Of a stretch of 64,000 nt of DNA, positions 51,885 through 60,742 are shown piece after piece. This DNA is from Peptoniphilus vaginalis (GTDB lineage Bacteria; Bacillota; Clostridia; Tissierellales; Peptoniphilaceae): contig NZ_FXLP01000005.1 in NCBI RefSeq assembly GCF_900176605.1, positions 310,001-374,000 on the forward strand. The letters are read 5' to 3'. The position numbers and the translations under genes were made by a program. Numbering within the stretch: position 1 is the first letter of the stretch; every line of letters begins with the position of its first letter. The notes under the pieces were generated by a model that saw only the letters and a list, made by a program, of their open reading frames with translations, had not been told where the DNA came from and did not search any database.

Positions 51885-54218
51885 ATGAAAAAAACATTTA
51901 AACGATTTTTTGTAGCTTTATTAGCTACAATGACCATGCTAACATGCGTGGGGGGGGGTATCTACGCTGAAGGAAGTACAGTAGGTCCTATAAGTATCTT
52001 TTCTGGTGACAAGAAACTGGAAAGCACGAAAACTCTTGGCACAAGTAAACCAACTGCAGCAGCAACAACGGTTGGAGAAATTACAGTTGAAGTAGGACAG
52101 ACTGTCAAGGATACTGGTTTTATCAACACCTTTAAGACAGCTGAGGCAGTAGCAGGAGATTTGGAATATGGCACAACAACCTTTTCAACATCCCTTTCAG
52201 GCGTTGTAGTTGATGGACAGTATTATGACATTCAAAACGATACCAGCAATGTCGATAAGATGACGGATTATGTGACTCAAGATGTTCAATCTGCTGTTTC
52301 TGTAAACTATGACATTAAAAACCAAACCGGCGGCAACCCAATCACCTATGCATTTAAAGGAAAGAAATCCACTGAAGGTAAGGATGTCTATGTTTACTAT
52401 CACTATTCTGTAAATGGGAAGGCAGCCAATGGACAAGAGATTACCCGTGGAGGATACCTTGGCTATAAGATTAAGGTAACACCTGGTAAGGGCGGTCTAA
52501 TTTATGATGCCAATGGCGGTACAATCAGGGGACAAGCAACATTTGATGATGTAAAAGGCCGTGTAGAAGGGAAAAAAGCACCGGGTGCATTTCTTCCAAC
52601 GGCAGATGTAGATATTATTAGCGATGTGCCTGTAAGAGATGGCTATACGTTTGCCTTCTGGTATAATAAAGGTCTTTATCCTGATCCTAAAGAAATCTAT
52701 ACAGATCAAACCCTTGGTGCAGGCAACGCATATGAGGGACCGGCAAACCTCACTCATTATGAGATGTCACTTCTATTTGGATACAGCAAAACTGTGACCT
52801 TAACGGCTGTGTGGGATAAGGAATATGAATTAAAATTTGATGCTAATGGCGGAGATGGTATGACTCCAGGAGAAGAGGGATTTCTTGGTATCAACCTTGA
52901 TAATATGACCTTGAAGGAAAAAGAAATTGAACTTGGAGCTGCCGTACGTACAAAAGGTGGAGAATTTAAGTGTTGGAGAGATGGGAATAAAGATTACGCT
53001 CCAGGTGCTAAAATTACACTTACTGAAAAAAAGTCAAAGATAACCTTAAAAGCGATTTGGAATATTACAACTGAATATGTGGACAATAAGGGCAATAAAT
53101 TACAAGACCCGGTTGTCGCAGAAGAAGTAGGCGAACAAAAGACTTTTCCTGGTTATAGCTTTGTAAAAAAAGAAGACACAGCGAAGGGTGTCAAGTATAT
53201 TTATGAAAAAAACAAGATTACAACCCAATATGTAGACGATAAGGGTAATAAAATAAAAGAGCCGGTTGTCGGCGAAGAAAAGGGACCTAAGGAAATTGAA
53301 GGTTATAAATTCTTAAGAGAAGAAGCCACAGACAATGGCGTTAAGTATATTTATGAAAAAATAAATGCACCACAACCTGATCCAAATCCACAACCTCAAC
53401 CTGAACCACAACCTCAACCTGAACCAGAAGTAAATCATGATTGGGAATATATAACATTTAGACATCATGATTCTACTCCAAGCACACCAGTTTATGTAAG
53501 TGTAAGCAGGAGAGATGAAGATAAGAAAGAAACTAAAACAGTTAAGGAAGAAAATACTAAAGTAGTTAAGGAAGCCCACATTGCATATATCATGGGTTAT
53601 CCTGACAATACAGTTCGTCCAAATAATACTTTAACTAGAGCAGAAGCAGTAGCTATGGTTACTCGTCTTTCTAAATTAGATCTATCTAATAAGTCAAGAG
53701 CACCTTATGCAGACTTAAAGGATAAGGCTTGGTATTTACCAAATATCAATGCTGGTTTAAAGGCTGGTATGCTAGATGCTGATGAAAAGGGAAATTTAAG
53801 ACCTAATGAACCAGTGACTACAGGAGAATTTGTAAAGATGGTTGCTGCAATAGATGAGGCTGGAAATGAAAAGGCACCATTTAATGATATTGCAGGTCAT
53901 AAGTATGAAAAAGAAATAAACCAACTTTATAGCAACAAACATATTTTTGGTTATGAAGATGGAAGCTTTAAGCCTGATGCCTTCTTGACAAGAGCAGAAG
54001 CTGCATCTATTTTAAACAGAGTTTTCAATAGGGTAACAAATGCTGAAGCACTTAAGGGCTTTGAAGATAAGATTCATAAGTTTAGTGACTTAGACAAAAA
54101 TGCTTGGTACTATTATGAAATGGTAGAAGCAACAAATAATCATGAATCAGAAACTAGAAATGGAAAAGATTCATTGAATAGTGAACTTGAAAGATGGACA
54201 AAACTTTTAAATGATTAA
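51885..54218 (+). CDS. Secreted S-layer-homology surface protein with MucBP/InlB-type repeats
   Basis: 777 residues from ATG 51885 (AGGAGG upstream). Signal peptide in the first ~30 residues ending near IYAEG. Residues about 30-290 are an N-terminal adhesin-like domain with an InlB-type repeat (LIYDANGGTI, FAFWYN). A second similar repeat is KFDANGGDGM near 320. Two MucBP-like YVD-x-KGNK repeats are near 395 and 450, a short Pro-Gln spacer near 500, and three SLH repeats in the last ~220 residues (IMGYPDNTVRPNNTLTRAEA, YADLKDKAWY, IFGYEDGSFKPDAFLTRAEA). SLH binds cell-wall polymer and displays the protein. A G9 run lies in the signal-peptide coding part. The N-terminal part is less AT-rich than the SLH part, suggesting domain exchange. 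Confidence 0.88.
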   Translation: MKKTFKRFFVALLATMTMLTCVGGGIYAEGSTVGPISIFSGDKKLESTKTLGTSKPTAAATTVGEITVEVGQTVKDTGFINTFKTAEAVAGDLEYGTTTFSTSLSGVVVDGQYYDIQNDTSNVDKMTDYVTQDVQSAVSVNYDIKNQTGGNPITYAFKGKKSTEGKDVYVYYHYSVNGKAANGQEITRGGYLGYKIKVTPGKGGLIYDANGGTIRGQATFDDVKGRVEGKKAPGAFLPTADVDIISDVPVRDGYTFAFWYNKGLYPDPKEIYTDQTLGAGNAYEGPANLTHYEMSLLFGYSKTVTLTAVWDKEYELKFDANGGDGMTPGEEGFLGINLDNMTLKEKEIELGAAVRTKGGEFKCWRDGNKDYAPGAKITLTEKKSKITLKAIWNITTEYVDNKGNKLQDPVVAEEVGEQKTFPGYSFVKKEDTAKGVKYIYEKNKITTQYVDDKGNKIKEPVVGEEKGPKEIEGYKFLREEATDNGVKYIYEKINAPQPDPNPQPQPEPQPQPEPEVNHDWEYITFRHHDSTPSTPVYVSVSRRDEDKKETKTVKEENTKVVKEAHIAYIMGYPDNTVRPNNTLTRAEAVAMVTRLSKLDLSNKSRAPYADLKDKAWYLPNINAGLKAGMLDADEKGNLRPNEPVTTGEFVKMVAAIDEAGNEKAPFNDIAGHKYEKEINQLYSNKHIFGYEDGSFKPDAFLTRAEAASILNRVFNRVTNAEALKGFEDKIHKFSDLDKNAWYYYEMVEATNNHESETRNGKDSLNSELERWTKLLND
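51950..51958 (+). repeat. G9 homopolymer in the signal-peptide coding region
   Basis: Nine consecutive G inside codons 22-25 (Val-Gly-Gly-Gly). Gain or loss of one G would stop translation early and abolish the surface protein. Such a run is very unlikely in DNA this AT-rich unless maintained, as in contingency loci. Confidence 0.8.
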
Positions 54219-54234
54219 TAACTTTGAGTTTTTG

Positions 54235-54273
54235 AATATCCATTAGGGAGTAATTCCTTAATGGATATTTTTT
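54235..54273 (+). terminator. Terminator of the SLH protein gene
   Basis: AATATCCATTA / TAATGGATATT stem with inner GGA/TCC pairs, then a T run. The gap 54274-54534 is very AT-rich and shows no gene; a promoter for the next gene is not clear. Confidence 0.87.
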
Positions 54274-54534
54274 TATTAAGAAAAAAACAACAATGTCAAA
54301 GAAATGTTAAATTTTTAATTGAGAAAAATATTTTTTATTTACCTTAAAGTAAACTTATGCTAATATTTTCTTGGTATCTTTACATTAAGTTAATTATATT
54401 TTTTTTATTTGTTATTTAGGTAACTTAAGATAAAGTAGTAGGCAATTTATTTTAATTTATTCTGACAAATTTTAAGTTAATTTAATGCTTCTAAGAATTT
54501 ATTAGGGATACCAAAATATAATTTGGAGGAAAAT

Positions 54535-56247
54535 ATGAAAAAAGTTGTAGCAACTACTATGGCTACTTTGTTATTTGGGCTTTCATTTCCGGTTAATACC
54601 TTTGCTTTGCCCGATAATGAGGTTAGTGCAAATTCTCAAGTTCTAGCGAAGGTAAGTCTCCCTAATAGTGGAGATGGGTCTCAAAGTGGAGCTGACGTAG
54701 ATAATAAAGCTAAGGAAGATACAATTGCTAAAAAGATAGAAGGCAAACTAGAGGCTAAGGATATTACTGTATGGGAAGAAGATAAAGTAAATTGGAAAGA
54801 TGGCATCAAGTTAAAAGAACAAAAAGATGAATTCCAAAATTATTTAAAAGATGCTGTTGTTACTGATCTTGATAATCGTAACACTTCTGCTGGTTCAGAA
54901 AAGAATTGGAAGGGAAGACTTAAGGTCAAATTTTCAGATAATTCAGAAGTAATATTAAATGACCAAAACTTACTTGTTATAAACAAGGTTACATCTTCTG
55001 ATAATATTAATGCGCCTAAGGATGCAATTAAGACTAATTTCTTTTTAGGTGAAGGTGTCAAGGTTTCTTTAGATAAGGAAGAAAAGATTGGCAACAAAGA
55101 AAATCCTGTTCCTTATAGGACCTATAAGGTTAAGCCAGGGACTGATGTTTCTGAATACAAGTTATTAGCGACAAAGAAAAATATTTTTGATACTATAAGT
55201 GCTAAACCTATTAATGATAATTACACTGATGTAAAATGGCAACCTAAAAATGGCAAGGTTGGAGAAGATAATAAATCTTTTACAGCTACTGCAAGTAAGT
55301 TATTTACTATGACTTTCAAATTTGTTGGCTATGATAGGAATTCAAAAACAGATATTAGCTCTGATAAGTTACCTAAGGCAATAAAGGATAAGCTACCTCA
55401 AGAGCAAAAAATTAAAGAGGGAGAATCATTTAATCCTGATAAGTTTGAAGATACAATAAATGAAAATAGTGGAGAGAATAAGTACGAGTGGAAATTTAAT
55501 GGTTGGAATCCTACTGGACCTCTATCTATAAATGAAAATAAAAATTTTGAGGGAACTTGGACTAGGAGCAAAGTAGAAGAAAATTCTAATCCAGAAGTAA
55601 AGCCTGATCCTGGTAAAGAAGAGGACAAGAAAGAAAGCCCAGAAAATAAAAATAAACCAAAGGATAATTCAAAGGTAGAGGACAATAAAAACAATAATAA
55701 GTCTAATAATACTTTCCCAAGAATAAAAGCAAATGAAAATAAGTCTTCTTCCAATAAGATTTACACTCGAACTACAAAAAAAGAATCTAAGACAGAATCA
55801 AAGAAAGAGACTTTTTCTAAGACTGCAAAATATACCTTGACTTTAAATAGTGGAGAATATGAAGTTCTTATAAATGGGCAAGTTATTAAAAGACAAATGG
55901 ATGTTAAGCCTCTTATAAAAAATGACAGACTTATGCTTCCACTTAGAAGTCTAGCAGAAATGATTGGTACAAAAGTTGAATGGGATCAAGAAACAAGGAC
56001 AGCAATCTTTACAAACAAGGATATGGTAGCAAAAATCCAAATTGATGGAAATGAAATAGTCCTTTCCAATGGCAAGGTCATCAAGATGGACTCTAAACCA
56101 TTAAACATCAAGGGAAGAATTTTACTTCCAGTATCTAACGTTGCCAATGTATTTGGACTTACAAATGGAAATACAAAAGATGGCGTTGACCATAACATCG
56201 AATGGGATGGCGATACTAAGACAGTGGAAATAAACTTAAATAAATAA
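54535..56247 (+). CDS. Secreted protein with C-terminal copper amine oxidase N-like domain
   Basis: 570 residues from ATG 54535 (TTGGAGGAAAA). Signal peptide (KKVVATTMATLLFGLSFPVNTFA). The middle has beta-rich repeats (KWKGRLKVKF-type; FNGWNPTGPLSINENKNFEGTW, InlB-like). A 90-residue linker rich in Lys/Glu/Asn/Pro follows (about 345-420). The last ~130 residues are a CuAO_N-like/stalk domain (VLINGQVIKRQMDVKP; RLMLPLRSLAEMIGTKVEW; GRILLPVSNVANVFG), a wall-binding type module in this group of bacteria. No SLH or LPXTG, so its anchoring is through the C-terminal domain or it is released. Confidence 0.83.
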   Translation: MKKVVATTMATLLFGLSFPVNTFALPDNEVSANSQVLAKVSLPNSGDGSQSGADVDNKAKEDTIAKKIEGKLEAKDITVWEEDKVNWKDGIKLKEQKDEFQNYLKDAVVTDLDNRNTSAGSEKNWKGRLKVKFSDNSEVILNDQNLLVINKVTSSDNINAPKDAIKTNFFLGEGVKVSLDKEEKIGNKENPVPYRTYKVKPGTDVSEYKLLATKKNIFDTISAKPINDNYTDVKWQPKNGKVGEDNKSFTATASKLFTMTFKFVGYDRNSKTDISSDKLPKAIKDKLPQEQKIKEGESFNPDKFEDTINENSGENKYEWKFNGWNPTGPLSINENKNFEGTWTRSKVEENSNPEVKPDPGKEEDKKESPENKNKPKDNSKVEDNKNNNKSNNTFPRIKANENKSSSNKIYTRTTKKESKTESKKETFSKTAKYTLTLNSGEYEVLINGQVIKRQMDVKPLIKNDRLMLPLRSLAEMIGTKVEWDQETRTAIFTNKDMVAKIQIDGNEIVLSNGKVIKMDSKPLNIKGRILLPVSNVANVFGLTNGNTKDGVDHNIEWDGDTKTVEINLNK

Positions 56248-56257
56248 AAACTTTTAA

Positions 56258-56289
56258 AGGACTTAGTCAAGAACTAAGTTCTTTTTTTT
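56258..56289 (+). terminator. Terminator of the CuAO_N-like gene
   Basis: AGGACTTAGT / ACTAAGTTCT stem (56258-56267 with 56273-56282) and seven T. Confidence 0.87.
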
Positions 56290-56307
56290 ACTTTCTTTAA
56301 GGGATAA

Positions 56308-56347
56308 ATAAAAAACTTCCTCATAAGAAATTAATCTCATGGGGAAG
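56308..56347 (-). terminator. Terminator of the sulfhydrylase gene
   Basis: On the minus strand CTTCCCCATGAG pairs with the distal TGAGGAAG, followed by six T (56308 side). It lies 43 bases after the stop codon. Confidence 0.7.
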
Positions 56348-56389
56348 CTTATGTGAGGGTATTGAAGTAGTTTTATATTTTTATATTTA

Positions 56390-57670
56390 TTATAACTTTG
56401 CTAATGCTTGTTCTACGTCTTTAATGATGTCTTCAGCATCTTCTATGCCCACTGACATTCTTATTAGGTCAGGGCTTATTCCAGCATGAGCAAGTTCTTC
56501 ATCATTCATTTGTCTATGTGTTGTTGATGCAGGGTGAAGGACACAAGTTCTTGAATCAGCAACGTGGGTTACAACTGCAGCAAGTTTTAAGCTATCCATG
56601 AATTTTGTTGCAGCTTCTCTTCCACCCTTAATGCCAAAGGCAATTACTCCGCAGGATCCATCTGGCAAGTATTTTTGTGCAAGTTCATATTGTGAGTCGC
56701 CTTCAAGACCCGGGAAAGTGATCCAAGAAATTTTGTCGTTAGCCTTTAAATATTTTGCAAGTGCAAGTGCATTTTCGTAGTGTCTTGGCATTCTTAGGTG
56801 GAGGGTTTCAAGTCCGATTCCTAAGTAAAAAGAGTTTTGTGGGGAAGGAATACTTCCTAAGTCTCTCATTAAAGTTGTAGTCATCTTAGTTATATAAGCG
56901 CCCTTGCCAAAGGTTTCTGTGTAGACAACACCATGATAAGATTCGTCTGGTTCAGTTAGTCCAGGGAACTTGTCCTTGTGCTTTGACCAATCGAAGTTAC
57001 CTGAGTCAACAACGACACCACCAACTGAGTTAGCAAATCCATTCATGTATTTTGTTGTTGAGTGAGTAACAATATCTGCACCCCATTCAATTGGTCTTAA
57101 GAAAATTGGTGTAGGGAAGGTGTTATCCACAATAAGTGGCACTCCATGGTCGTGTGCTGCTTTAGCAAAAGTTTCAATGTCTAAAACACTTAGGGATGGG
57201 TTTGAAAGAGTTTCACCAAAGACTGCTTTTGTATTTTCTTTAAAGGCCTTATTTAATTCTTCTAGGCTCACATCTGGTTCAACAAAAGTTGCTTCGATGC
57301 CAAGCTTTTTCATTGTATTGGCAATAAGGTTGTATGTTCCACCATAGATTGCTGATGATGCTACTATGTGATCACCTGCATTTACAATGTTAAGTAGGGC
57401 ATAAAAGTTTGCAGCTTGTCCTGATGATGTTAATATTCCAGCAACACCACCTTCAAGTGCTGTAATTTTATTTGCCACTGCATCATTTGTTGGGTTGGCT
57501 AGTCTTGTGTAAAAATATCCAGCTTCCTTTAGGTCAAAAAGATTTGCCATTTGCTGAGATGAATCATATTTAAAGGTTGTGGATTGAACAATTGGCACAA
57601 CTCTTGGTTCGCCATTCTTTGGTTCATATCCTGCTTGCACACATAAGGTTCCTAAATTTTTCTTTGTCAT
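56390..57670 (-). CDS. metY: O-acetylhomoserine aminocarboxypropyltransferase/sulfhydrylase
   Basis: 426 residues, normal length for the MetY class. Cys/Met-metabolism PLP enzyme: the PLP Lys is in VTHSTTKYMNGFANSVGG, with YTRLANPTNDAVANKI near residue 55 and SSGQAANFYALLNI near residue 85. Makes homocysteine from O-acetylhomoserine and sulfide, then methionine. Preceded by a T-box leader on the same strand with a candidate AUG (Met) specifier, so it should be induced when Met-tRNA is uncharged. AGGAGG before the start. Confidence 0.93.
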   Translation of the reverse strand: MTKKNLGTLCVQAGYEPKNGEPRVVPIVQSTTFKYDSSQQMANLFDLKEAGYFYTRLANPTNDAVANKITALEGGVAGILTSSGQAANFYALLNIVNAGDHIVASSAIYGGTYNLIANTMKKLGIEATFVEPDVSLEELNKAFKENTKAVFGETLSNPSLSVLDIETFAKAAHDHGVPLIVDNTFPTPIFLRPIEWGADIVTHSTTKYMNGFANSVGGVVVDSGNFDWSKHKDKFPGLTEPDESYHGVVYTETFGKGAYITKMTTTLMRDLGSIPSPQNSFYLGIGLETLHLRMPRHYENALALAKYLKANDKISWITFPGLEGDSQYELAQKYLPDGSCGVIAFGIKGGREAATKFMDSLKLAAVVTHVADSRTCVLHPASTTHRQMNDEELAHAGISPDLIRMSVGIEDAEDIIKDVEQALAKL

Positions 57671-57744
57671 TTTATCCTCCTAGATTTTATATACTTGTCG
57701 GCAACTCAAAAGATAGTAACTTATATTTAAAGCTTTTATAAAAT

Positions 57745-58010
57745 AAAAAAGCTCCCGTCCATAAAGGACGAAAGCTTGAGCTTCGTGTTACCACCTTTTT
57801 TTATTATTTTATCACTAAAATAACCTCATAGAGTACCAACATACTCCGAACGCTATAACAGGCGTACCTGTCGCAGCCTAAACTTTTGTCTCGGTGCGAT
57901 AACTCCAAGGCCATGTTCCAAAGTATCCATTTTGATTTCTTTCACCAAGCGAAATCTCTCTGTAAAAACTTTTACAATGTACTCTCCTCTTCAAAGTCTA
58001 TGTATTGAAT
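57745..58010 (-). promoter_or_regulatory. T-box riboswitch of metY
   Basis: On the minus strand the T-box core GGTGGTAACACGAAGCT (complement of 57779-57795) precedes a terminator with arms at 57751-57760 and 57766-57775 followed by a T run. Upstream stem I has the usual GGTGAAAG segment, and a candidate specifier ATG in GGAACATGGCC near 57912. Binds uncharged tRNA-Met to favour the antiterminator. Specifier choice inferred from the gene and from local context. Confidence 0.88.
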
Positions 58011-58173
58011 TATAATTTGGGTAAATCTATTTGTCAATAAGATAATAAAAATTTTTTTAAAGAATTTTTTTATAAGTGATCGGTTGTTAAATTAAATTAG
58101 AGAGATAGAAGCTTTTGCTTTTAATATTATTAAATATTTAAAAAATATTTTTGTAAAATTTTTAAAAAATTGC

Positions 58174-58202
58174 TTGACTTTATTTCTTGAAGGTCTTAAT
58201 AT
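58174..58202 (+). promoter_or_regulatory. Promoter of the ilv operon
   Basis: TTGACT, 17-base spacer, TAATAT, just upstream of the T-box leader. The gap from the metY T-box to here is AT-rich and contains nothing else recognisable. Confidence 0.75.
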
Positions 58203-58227
58203 GATATGCAATATAAAAAATATTAGA

Positions 58228-58467
58228 AAAAACGAGTAGACTCATAAAGACTTATAGAGAGTAAGCGTTTGGTGAAAGCTTATAGTTGGAGTGATTTCGA
58301 AAATCCTTTTTCTTATGCAGGGCAGAAATAATAGTAAGTCTTGTCGCAGTGGTAGGCGTTATCATTACCCAGCATTGATTGATGCTTGAGCGCTTATTTT
58401 TTTATAAGAATAAAGGTGGTACCGCGGAACTTTCGTCCTTTGTCATAACTGACAGAGGACTTTTTTT
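58228..58467 (+). promoter_or_regulatory. T-box riboswitch of the ilv operon
   Basis: Contains GGTGAAAG in stem I, the T-box core AAAGGTGGTACCGCG (58412-58426), and a terminator GTCCTTTGTCA / TGACAGAGGAC (58435-58460) plus seven T. The downstream genes make branched-chain amino acids; a candidate specifier ATC (Ile) is at 58303-58305, low confidence. It controls the ABC ATPase remnants and ilvBNCD together. Confidence 0.92.
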
Positions 58468-58491
58468 ATACCTAAAATTATTGGAGGAACC

Positions 58492-58869
58492 ATGATAGAG
58501 TTTAAAAATATAAATTTTATTAGAGATGGTGATTACATCTTGAAAGATATTAATTTAAAAATAAATAAAAATGAAAATTGGTTGGTCTTAGGACCCAATG
58601 GGTCAGGGAAGTCTACCTTGTTTTCTTTGTTAAAGGCTTACACAATTGCCAGTGCCGGAGACATTGAAGTATTTGGTAAAAGCTTTGGCTTTGATAATTG
58701 GAATTGTGTAAAAGAAAAGATAAGAATTGTATCTTCTACTATGGATAAGTTTAAGGATGTTCTTTATAAGGAATCGGTCTATGAGATTGTTTTATCAGGA
58801 TTAAAAAATAAAATTGGGATTTATGAGGAAGAAAGTGAGGATGAAAAAAATCTGGTCGAGAACTTTGAT
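58492..58869 (+). pseudogene. ABC transporter ATPase, 5' part (split by IS3-family element)
   Basis: First ~126 codons: Walker A GPNGSGKSTLF near residue 38 and the Q-loop region; then IS3 sequence begins inside codon ENFD-V and the frame ends at 58881. Joined to the part at 60330 the protein would be about 260 residues, a YlmA-like single ABC ATPase. Signature and Walker B are in the other part, so neither half can hydrolyse ATP normally. First gene after the T-box. Confidence 0.85.
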
Positions 58870-58900
58870 GTGTACCCATAAAACTGGACACAATATTCAA

Positions 58901-59695
58901 TTAACTAATTGTAGTGGATGCTAACCTATACTTTGTAGGTGGCATCCATTTTGTTTTGGATTGAATTCTTTCATTATTGTAATAATCAATATATTCCTCT
59001 ATTGCTCTCGAAAATTCTTCAAAAGAGCTATAGCTCTTTTCATAACCATAATAAATTTCATTTTTTAATCTTCCAAAGAATGTCTCCATAATGGAGTTAT
59101 CATAACAATTTCCCTTCCTTGACATTGATTGTCTTATACCATGTTTTTTAAGCTCATTCACATAATATTTATGTTGGTATTGCCATCCTTGATCTGAATG
59201 CAGTATTAGATTATTTAGTTTTGGAAATTTGTTAAATGCTTTTTCTAGCATATTGGATATTTGTTTTAAATTAGGGTGTAAGGATAAGTCATAAGAGATT
59301 ATCTCATTTGTATACATATCAAGTATTGGAGATATGTAGCATTTACCCCAAGAAAATTTAAACTCTGATACATCAGTGGTCCATTTTTGCAGAGGTCTAT
59401 CTGCCTTGAAATCTCTATTTATTATATTATCAGCTACTTTCCCTATCTTACCCTTATATGAGTGATATTTTTCCTTAGATCTTTTTCCGAATAGTTTTAA
59501 CTCATGCATTATCCTTTGAACTCTTTTATGATTTATGACATAACCTTGACTTAGCAACTCCATATATACTCTTCTTACTCCATATCTTCCTTTGTGTAAG
59601 TTAAATATTTGAGTTATTTTATCTGCCACATGACTATTCTTAATTTTTATTTTATCAATTTTATTTATTTCAAAATAGTATGTTGACCTTGGCAT
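58901..59695 (-). CDS. IS3-family transposase OrfB (DDE integrase)
   Basis: 264 residues. HTH_21 region (GRYGVRRVYMELLSQGY), rve integrase core: first Asp in KWTTDVSEFKF, second Asp in LILHSDQGWQY, Glu in IMETFFGRLKNEI. The open frame extends upstream past this ATG into OrfA (AAIVKELKEKGYRLKYLL), so it is normally made as an OrfAB fusion by -1 shifting. Confidence 0.93.
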   Translation of the reverse strand: MPRSTYYFEINKIDKIKIKNSHVADKITQIFNLHKGRYGVRRVYMELLSQGYVINHKRVQRIMHELKLFGKRSKEKYHSYKGKIGKVADNIINRDFKADRPLQKWTTDVSEFKFSWGKCYISPILDMYTNEIISYDLSLHPNLKQISNMLEKAFNKFPKLNNLILHSDQGWQYQHKYYVNELKKHGIRQSMSRKGNCYDNSIMETFFGRLKNEIYYGYEKSYSSFEEFSRAIEEYIDYYNNERIQSKTKWMPPTKYRLASTTIS

Positions 59696-59718
59696 ATCAA
59701 TAGCTATTAAAAGATATT

Positions 59719-60285
59719 TTAGTCTGTATCCTTTTTCTTTGAGTTCTTTGACAATCGCTGCTTTTTCGCCTTGAGTTGCGCAGCGTAGCGTTCTTCTCTC
59801 AAGGCGATCTCTTTTTTTATTATTTCATTTTCTGCCTTTATATATTCATTTTCTGCTCTAAGTTTTATTAGCTCTTCTCTTTCAGATTCATTAAGTTCTT
59901 TTGCTTTATGGTTATTTTTACTTTTCATGCTTGGATTTTTGGATTTACGACCTTTCTTTTTATTAACAAGACCATTATATCCATAATTTTTATACTTGTT
60001 AACCCATGAATAGAGTTGTCCATCATTAATTCCATATTCAATTGCTATGGACTTTATTGAATTTCCAGCTAACACTTTAGATACCATTTCTAATTTCTCA
60101 TCAGGTGTCCAATTGATATTATTTCCATGTTTTAAAATTTCTGGTCCATGAAGTTCTTCTAACTTAAACCATATTCTAATTGAATTATGAAAGATTTTTT
60201 CTTTTGTTCCTTCAGGTGTATTGGGCCATTTACCTTCTCTATACAACTGTACACATTCTTTTTTGAATTCATAACTATATTTCAT
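59719..60285 (-). CDS. IS3-family transposase OrfA (HTH)
   Basis: 188 residues, two HTH segments (KKECVQLYREGKWPNTPEG; LAGNSIKSIAIEYGINDGQLYSWVNKYK) and a leucine-zipper-like end (ELIKLRAENEYIKAENEIIKKEI). Binds the IS ends. The A-rich stretches AAA-AAG near its 3' end are candidate slippage sites for the -1 fusion with OrfB. Full length, so the element may be active. Confidence 0.92.
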   Translation of the reverse strand: MKYSYEFKKECVQLYREGKWPNTPEGTKEKIFHNSIRIWFKLEELHGPEILKHGNNINWTPDEKLEMVSKVLAGNSIKSIAIEYGINDGQLYSWVNKYKNYGYNGLVNKKKGRKSKNPSMKSKNNHKAKELNESEREELIKLRAENEYIKAENEIIKKEIALREERYAAQLKAKKQRLSKNSKKKDTD

Positions 60286-60329
60286 AAAAAATACCCTCCT
60301 TACTGGTTTGTCCAGTAAAGAGGGTACAT

Positions 60330-60742
60330 ATCACTTTTTGCGAGATTTTGATTTTTATTATATGAAAGATAAGAAGTACAAAGTTTTATCTGCTGGAGAA
60401 AAGCAAAAGGTATTGATCTTAAGAAGTTTAATTGCAAGACCTGAGATATTAGTTTTAGATGAACCCTGTGCAAGTCTAGACTTGTACCAAAAAGAAAAAA
60501 TTTTAAATTTTATTGAGGATATAAAGACTAATTTAATTTATATAAGTCATGACATATCAGAAATATTACCAACCATTACTCACGTTGTCCTAATTAAGGA
60601 TGGAAGAATATTTAAAAAGGGGAAAAGGGAAGAAGTGTTAACAGATAAAAATCTTTCAGAACTTTACGGTTTGAATTTAAATATAGAATTCCCAAGGGAT
60701 GAAAGACCAATAATACATGTGTTAAGGGGTGAAGGAAAATGA
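60330..60742 (+). pseudogene. ABC transporter ATPase, 3' part
   Basis: Second part: YHFLRDFDFYYMKDKK, signature KVLSAGEKQKV, Walker B ILVLDEPCASLD, and H-loop YISHDISEI, to GRIFKKGKREEVL and the stop. An in-frame TTG at 60308 lies inside the IS end and lacks a ribosome site. The stop overlaps ilvB by 4 bases (ATGA), which implies that before the IS came in, ilvB was translationally coupled to this gene. Confidence 0.85.

Larger units (their letters stand above)
58870..60329 (-). mobile_element. IS3-family (IS150-type) insertion in the ABC ATPase gene
   Basis: About 1460 bases. Ends are inverted: GTGTACCC...ACTGGACA at the left (from 58870) and ATGTACCC...ACTGGACA read inward at the right (to 60329). 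Two overlapping genes on the minus strand as usual. Removing it rejoins ENFD and HFLRDFDFYYMKDKK in frame, so it entered an intact gene; the target duplication is short (2-4 bases) and not resolved. Transcription of the IS runs against the ilv operon. Confidence 0.88.

Noticed and set aside
53380-53430. Pro-Gln/Glu coding repeat as a second slippage locus
   Set aside because: The repeat units are 6 or 12 bases and in frame, so gain or loss only changes spacer length and would not switch the gene off.
57745-58010. SAM riboswitch before metY
   Set aside because: The leader has the T-box core GGTGGTAACACG and a T-box-type terminator; no SAM-I core elements were seen.
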